A DNA stretch of 64,000 nt from contig NZ_AP022568.1 of NCBI RefSeq assembly GCF_010727605.1, positions 2,790,001 to 2,854,000 of the forward strand, written 5' to 3'. The notes under the pieces were generated by a model. That model searched no databases and was not told the origin of the DNA. It worked only from the letters and a program-made list of their open reading frames with translations. Numbering within the stretch: position 1 is the stretch's first letter; every line of letters starts with the position of its first letter. Positions 60,875 through 64,000 of the stretch are shown here, piece by piece. The position numbers and the translations under genes were made by a program. The stretch is from Mycobacterium simiae. Lineage in GTDB: Bacteria > Actinomycetota > Actinomycetes > Mycobacteriales > Mycobacteriaceae.

Positions 60875-61528
60875 TCAGGCGGTGCGGCGTTGCTCGAGCC
60901 AGTCGGCGAGCGAGCGCCCCGCGTCCAGCACATGGCGCTCGGCGATCGCGCGGGCCCGCTCGGCGTCCTTGGCGCCGAGTGCGTCGAGCAGATCCTGGTG
61001 TTCGTCGAGCGAATGCTTCTCGTGGTCGGGAAACAGCGTGAGGAAATTGCTCGGCACCACCCGGGCGGCCTGCCTGATCTGGGTCATCAGCCGCGGCGAG
61101 TGCGCCGCACGGTGGATCTTCTGATGGAAGTGCCAGTTGGCTTCGCCGATGCTGTCGTCGCCGGAGCGTGCCGCTACGTCGGCGGCCAATTCCCGCAGCA
61201 TGTCCAGCTCGCCGGGCTCGATGCGTTCGGCGGCCCAGGCGGCGGCCTGTCCGGTCAGCACGCCGAGGATGGTGAAACTGTCCATCACATCGGTGGGGCT
61301 GATGCCGAGCACGGTGACGCCGCTGCGGGGCGCGACCCGGACCAAGCCTTCGAACGACAGTTCCAACAGCGCCTCCCGGACCGGGGTGCGGCTGGTGGCG
61401 AACTCCGCGGTAATGGCGTCGAGGTCGACCCGGGCACCGGCAGGCAGCGCGCCGGTCAGGATGCGATCCCGCAGTTCGCGGGCGGCGCGCTCGCGCACAG
61501 TGCCGGAGATGTCGGGGGTCGAGGTCAT
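60875..61528 (-). CDS. GntR-family (FCD/FadR-type) regulator
   Basis: 217-aa regulator with an N-terminal winged helix (about residues 10-75; LDAITAEFATSRTPVREALLELSFEGLV) and a C-terminal FCD domain (about 80-215) with metal-site residues D and H in FHQKIHRAAHSP and AERHV. Such proteins bind small acids. The start lies 67 bp from the divergent monooxygenase gene, with AT-rich inverted repeats between, so it most likely controls that gene and itself. The Pls-type gene lies 184 bp downstream on the same strand. Confidence 0.88.
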   Translation of the reverse strand: MTSTPDISGTVRERAARELRDRILTGALPAGARVDLDAITAEFATSRTPVREALLELSFEGLVRVAPRSGVTVLGISPTDVMDSFTILGVLTGQAAAWAAERIEPGELDMLRELAADVAARSGDDSIGEANWHFHQKIHRAAHSPRLMTQIRQAARVVPSNFLTLFPDHEKHSLDEHQDLLDALGAKDAERARAIAERHVLDAGRSLADWLEQRRTA

Positions 61529-61561
61529 CCGCGGATAATACCAAATGAAAGATGTAAGGTT

Positions 61562-61581
61562 TGATATCTGAAATATCAGAT
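61562..61581. promoter_or_regulatory. Overlapping AT-rich inverted repeats, candidate GntR operator
   Basis: TGATAT/ATATCA (61562-61567 and 61573-61578) and ATCTGA/TCAGAT (61566-61571 and 61576-61581) interleave in a very AT-rich 40-bp island, and AGATGT is directly repeated at 61550 and 61579. This lies in the 67-bp gap between gntR and the divergent monooxygenase gene. Operator function is inferred. Confidence 0.5.
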
Positions 61582-61595
61582 GTTAGATTTCGAAC

Positions 61596-62981
61596 ATGGT
61601 TGATCGACGGCACGACAAGATGTCCCTTGTTGCGTTCATGCAGGCGGGCAGCACCTCGGTGTATGCCGGCTCGTGGCGCCACCCCGCGGCCGAGCACGGC
61701 TACCTCGACGCTTCCTACTACGCCAAGATCGGTCGCCAGCTAGAAGAGGGCTGTTTCGACCTGATGTTCTTCGACGACCGGCTCGCCATGCCCGGTGTGT
61801 ACGGCGGGTCGGTCGCCGAGGCCGTGTCCTACGGTGCCCGCCCGGTCAAGCTAGACCTCGGGCTGGTGCTCGGCGTGCTCGCGCAGGCCACTTCGCATAT
61901 CGGCCTCGGTGCGACCTACTCGACGACCTACTACGCGCCGTTCCATGTCGCCCGGACCTTCGCCACCCTCGACCACCTCTCCGGCGGTCGGGCCGCCTGG
62001 AACGTGGTCACCTCCGTCAACGACAGCGAGGCGCAGAACTTCGGCGTCGACACGCATCTGGGTCACGACGAGCGATACGACCGCGCCGACGAATTCCTGG
62101 ACGTCGTGACCGGCCTCTGGGACAGCTGGGAGGACGACGCGATCCTGCACGACCGTACGACGGGCCACTACGCCGACCCGAACAAGGTGCACGAGCTCGG
62201 ACACGTCGGGCACTACTTCTCCGCGCGCGGCCCGCTGACCGTGCCGCGCACCCCACAGGGCCGCCCGGTCATCATCCAGGCCGGGTCGTCGGGCCGCGGA
62301 CGCGAATTCGCCTCGCGCTGGGCGGAATTGATTTTCACTGGCGATCCGGGCATCGAAGTCGCCCGCAACCATTATGCCGACCAGAAGCAACGCATCGCCG
62401 AAGCCGGGCGTGATGCGGGCGCGGTGCGGATTTGCCCGATGGCCTACGCTGTGGTGGGCGAATCCGAGGCCCACGCCAAGGACCGCGAAGCACTGTTCCT
62501 CAACGATCTGGTTCACCCCATGGCATCACTGACACTGCTGTCGGAGTTGATGAATTACGACTTCGCACAACATGATCTGGATGAACCCGTCACCGACGAG
62601 TTGATCGACTCGGTGTCCGGAATCCGGGGTCTGGTGCAGAGCCTGCGGGCCCACATTTCTTCTGGGAGCGGGGGCCGCCCTGTGACCGTGCGCGATCTGG
62701 CCGGCCACCGCGCGACGTTGCTGCAGGGTCCCCGCTTCGTCGGCACCGGCGAGCAGGTCGCTGATGAAATGGCGGACTGGTTCGAAAGCGGAGCCTGCGA
62801 CGGCTTCGTCCTGGCGGCGACGCATCTACCCGGCGCCTTCGAAGACGTGGTCCGGATGGTGGTTCCGCAGCTGCAACGGCGCAGTCTGTTCCGCACCGAA
62901 TACGAATCTTCGACGCTGCGGGGACACCTTGGGCTGCAACGCCCCGCGAATACTCGGGTTGGCGCCGGTGCACATGCTTGA
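61596..62981 (+). CDS. NtaA/SnaA/DszA-type flavin-dependent monooxygenase
   Basis: 461-aa luciferase-like monooxygenase of the two-component group that takes reduced flavin from a separate reductase. Signatures are FFDDRLAMPG, ATYSTTYYAPFHVARTFATLDHLSGGRAAWNVVTS, the long insertion HYFSARGPLTVPRTPQGRPVIIQAGSS split across the barrel, and HLPGAFEDVVRMVVPQLQRR. Family members oxidise chelating agents, sulfones or related compounds; the substrate here is unknown. I use the ATG at 61596, though no good ribosome site is seen, so a leaderless mRNA or the ATG at 61620 is possible. The CoA-transferase start overlaps its stop by eight bases. Confidence 0.87.
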   Translation: MVDRRHDKMSLVAFMQAGSTSVYAGSWRHPAAEHGYLDASYYAKIGRQLEEGCFDLMFFDDRLAMPGVYGGSVAEAVSYGARPVKLDLGLVLGVLAQATSHIGLGATYSTTYYAPFHVARTFATLDHLSGGRAAWNVVTSVNDSEAQNFGVDTHLGHDERYDRADEFLDVVTGLWDSWEDDAILHDRTTGHYADPNKVHELGHVGHYFSARGPLTVPRTPQGRPVIIQAGSSGRGREFASRWAELIFTGDPGIEVARNHYADQKQRIAEAGRDAGAVRICPMAYAVVGESEAHAKDREALFLNDLVHPMASLTLLSELMNYDFAQHDLDEPVTDELIDSVSGIRGLVQSLRAHISSGSGGRPVTVRDLAGHRATLLQGPRFVGTGEQVADEMADWFESGACDGFVLAATHLPGAFEDVVRMVVPQLQRRSLFRTEYESSTLRGHLGLQRPANTRVGAGAHA

Positions 62982-64000
62982 CGGCGTGCGGGTGCTCGAC
63001 CTCGCCACCTTGGCGGCCGCCCCGCTGGTTGCGACCTACCTCGGCGAGTTCGGCGCCGACGTGATCAAGGTTGAGGACCCCCGACACGGTGATCCGATCC
63101 GCGGCTGGGGCAATCAGCGCGAGGACGTCGGACTGATGTGGAAATCCTTGTCCCGCAACAAGCGGGCCATCACCCTCGACTTACGCTGCGCTGAGGGGCA
63201 GGCGTTGGTGCGACGGCTGGTCGAGCACGCCGACGTCGTCATCGTCAACACCCGACCGCAGACGTTGCGCAAGTGGGGGCTGGACTACGAAAACCTGCGT
63301 GCGGTCAACGACCGGATCGTGATGCTGCACATCACGGGCTACGGGCGGACTGGCCCGAAAAGCGAACGCCCCGGTTTCGGCACCCTGGGCGAGGCGATGA
63401 GCGGATTCGCCCACATCACCGGGCAGGCCGGCGGGCCGCCCACCTTGCCGCCGTTCATGTTGGCCGACGGCGTCGCGTCGTTGAACGCCACCTATGCGGT
63501 GCTCATGGCGCTCTACCACCGTGACGTCCACGGTGCCCCGGGTCAGCTGATTGACGTCAACCTGATCGACCCGCTGGCCCGGCTGCTGGAGCAGACGCTG
63601 CTGGGCTACGACCAACTGGGCTTGGTGCCTGAGCGTGCCGGAAACCGGTGGGACATCTCGGCTCCGCGCAACACCTACCGCACCGCGGACGGGCGGTGGC
63701 TAGCGATGTCGGGCAGCTCACCGGCACTGGCGCTGCGGGTGTTTCGCGCCATCGGCCGCGACGACATGCTCTCCGATCCCGACTTCGCCGACCCCCAGCG
63801 GCGGTTGGCACGCGCCCGCGAGGTCGACGACGTCGTGGCGGAATGGGTTGCTGGCAAGACACTTTCGGAGGCCATGGCGACGTTTGAGGCCCACGAGGTG
63901 GCCGCGGCACCGGTCTACGACATCCGCCATCTGGTCGCCGACGAACAGCTGCAGCATCGTCAGGTGTTCATCTCGGTCGCGGACGACCAGCTGGGGCACA
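62974..64000 (+). CDS. Class III CoA-transferase (CaiB/BaiF family), partial at window end
   Basis: The first 342 residues of a family III CoA-transferase that moves CoA between carboxylic acids. Signatures: LDLATLAAAPLVATYLGEFGADVIKVE at the N-terminus, WKSLSRNKRAITLDL, the conserved ITGYGRTGP, and the probable catalytic Asp in PFMLADGVAS. ATG at 62974, inside the end of the monooxygenase gene (8-bp overlap), so the two are coupled; a GTG at 62968 is also possible. The frame is open at the window edge; about 50 or more residues are missing. With the monooxygenase and GntR regulator it suggests a small catabolic operon that ends in CoA activation. Confidence 0.9.
   Translation, partial: MLDGVRVLDLATLAAAPLVATYLGEFGADVIKVEDPRHGDPIRGWGNQREDVGLMWKSLSRNKRAITLDLRCAEGQALVRRLVEHADVVIVNTRPQTLRKWGLDYENLRAVNDRIVMLHITGYGRTGPKSERPGFGTLGEAMSGFAHITGQAGGPPTLPPFMLADGVASLNATYAVLMALYHRDVHGAPGQLIDVNLIDPLARLLEQTLLGYDQLGLVPERAGNRWDISAPRNTYRTADGRWLAMSGSSPALALRVFRAIGRDDMLSDPDFADPQRRLARAREVDDVVAEWVAGKTLSEAMATFEAHEVAAAPVYDIRHLVADEQLQHRQVFISVADDQLGH

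Noticed and set aside
60691..60933. 81-residue N-terminal extension of the Pls-type synthetase
   Set aside because: It overlaps the gntR 3' end, has low-complexity composition, and starting at 60690 gives the usual family length. A GTG at 60720 remains possible.

Overview
This is a 64 kb piece of a high-GC mycobacterial chromosome. It is largely collinear, in inverted orientation, with the Mycobacterium tuberculosis stretch from embC (Rv3793) back to tadA (Rv3752c), judged from remembered gene order and protein sequences. Several departures from that order, and an alanine at the benzothiazinone-target position of DprE1 (as recalled for M. avium), point to a non-tuberculous, probably slow-growing mycobacterium. 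No phage, insertion sequence, CRISPR array or rRNA operon was seen.

Positions 1-15000 (minus strand) hold the arabinogalactan cluster. It contains embC (3' end outside the window), aftA, dprE2, dprE1, a GtrA-family gene, a Gre-factor homologue, a flotillin with a small NfeD-like partner, the galactan exporter wzm/wzt with glfT1, the proteasome activator bpa, and a GT-C glycosyltransferase. Two repeat structures sit here: a 58-bp MIRU-like tandem array between gtrA and dprE1, and a REP-like palindrome pair that adds about 60 codons to aftA.

Positions 15000-32140 hold housekeeping and envelope genes: a class V aminotransferase-like protein, a quinone oxidoreductase, tRNA-Ser(TGA), an Rv2629-type protein, lipE, echA21, hisC2, tRNA-Ser(GCT) and tRNA-Arg(ACG), a phosphotransferase-fold gene, an Rv3767c-type methyltransferase, the tcrXY two-component system, lpqH and an alkylsulfatase. 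Positions 32190-37750 hold a block that I do not recall from the M. tuberculosis locus: a TetR-controlled acyl-CoA catabolic operon (phosphotransferase-fold, SDR, acyl-CoA dehydrogenase, TetR, quinone oxidoreductase), a methyltransferase and a histidine phosphatase.

Positions 38360-46130 return to the conserved order: fadE36-like, a LapA-domain membrane protein, proXVWZ (osmolyte import), a glycolipid-binding protein, tyrA, tadA with its partner, and tRNA-Ser(CGA). A decayed TetR/hydrolase pair lies just beyond the tRNA.

Positions 47660-64000 are accessory: a diguanylate cyclase, a secreted GH5-like glycosidase, TM2 and DUF2237 proteins, a four-gene operon (sulfotransferase, alkylsulfatase-like hydrolase with an altered metal site, VOC protein, LLM oxidoreductase), a lipoprotein, and an M1 aminopeptidase translationally coupled to a Pls-type nonribosomal peptide synthetase. 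That synthetase has the architecture of epsilon-poly-lysine synthetase and a hand-read lysine-like specificity code, and is the most interesting item in the window. A GntR regulator, a divergent LLM monooxygenase and a partial CoA-transferase close the window.
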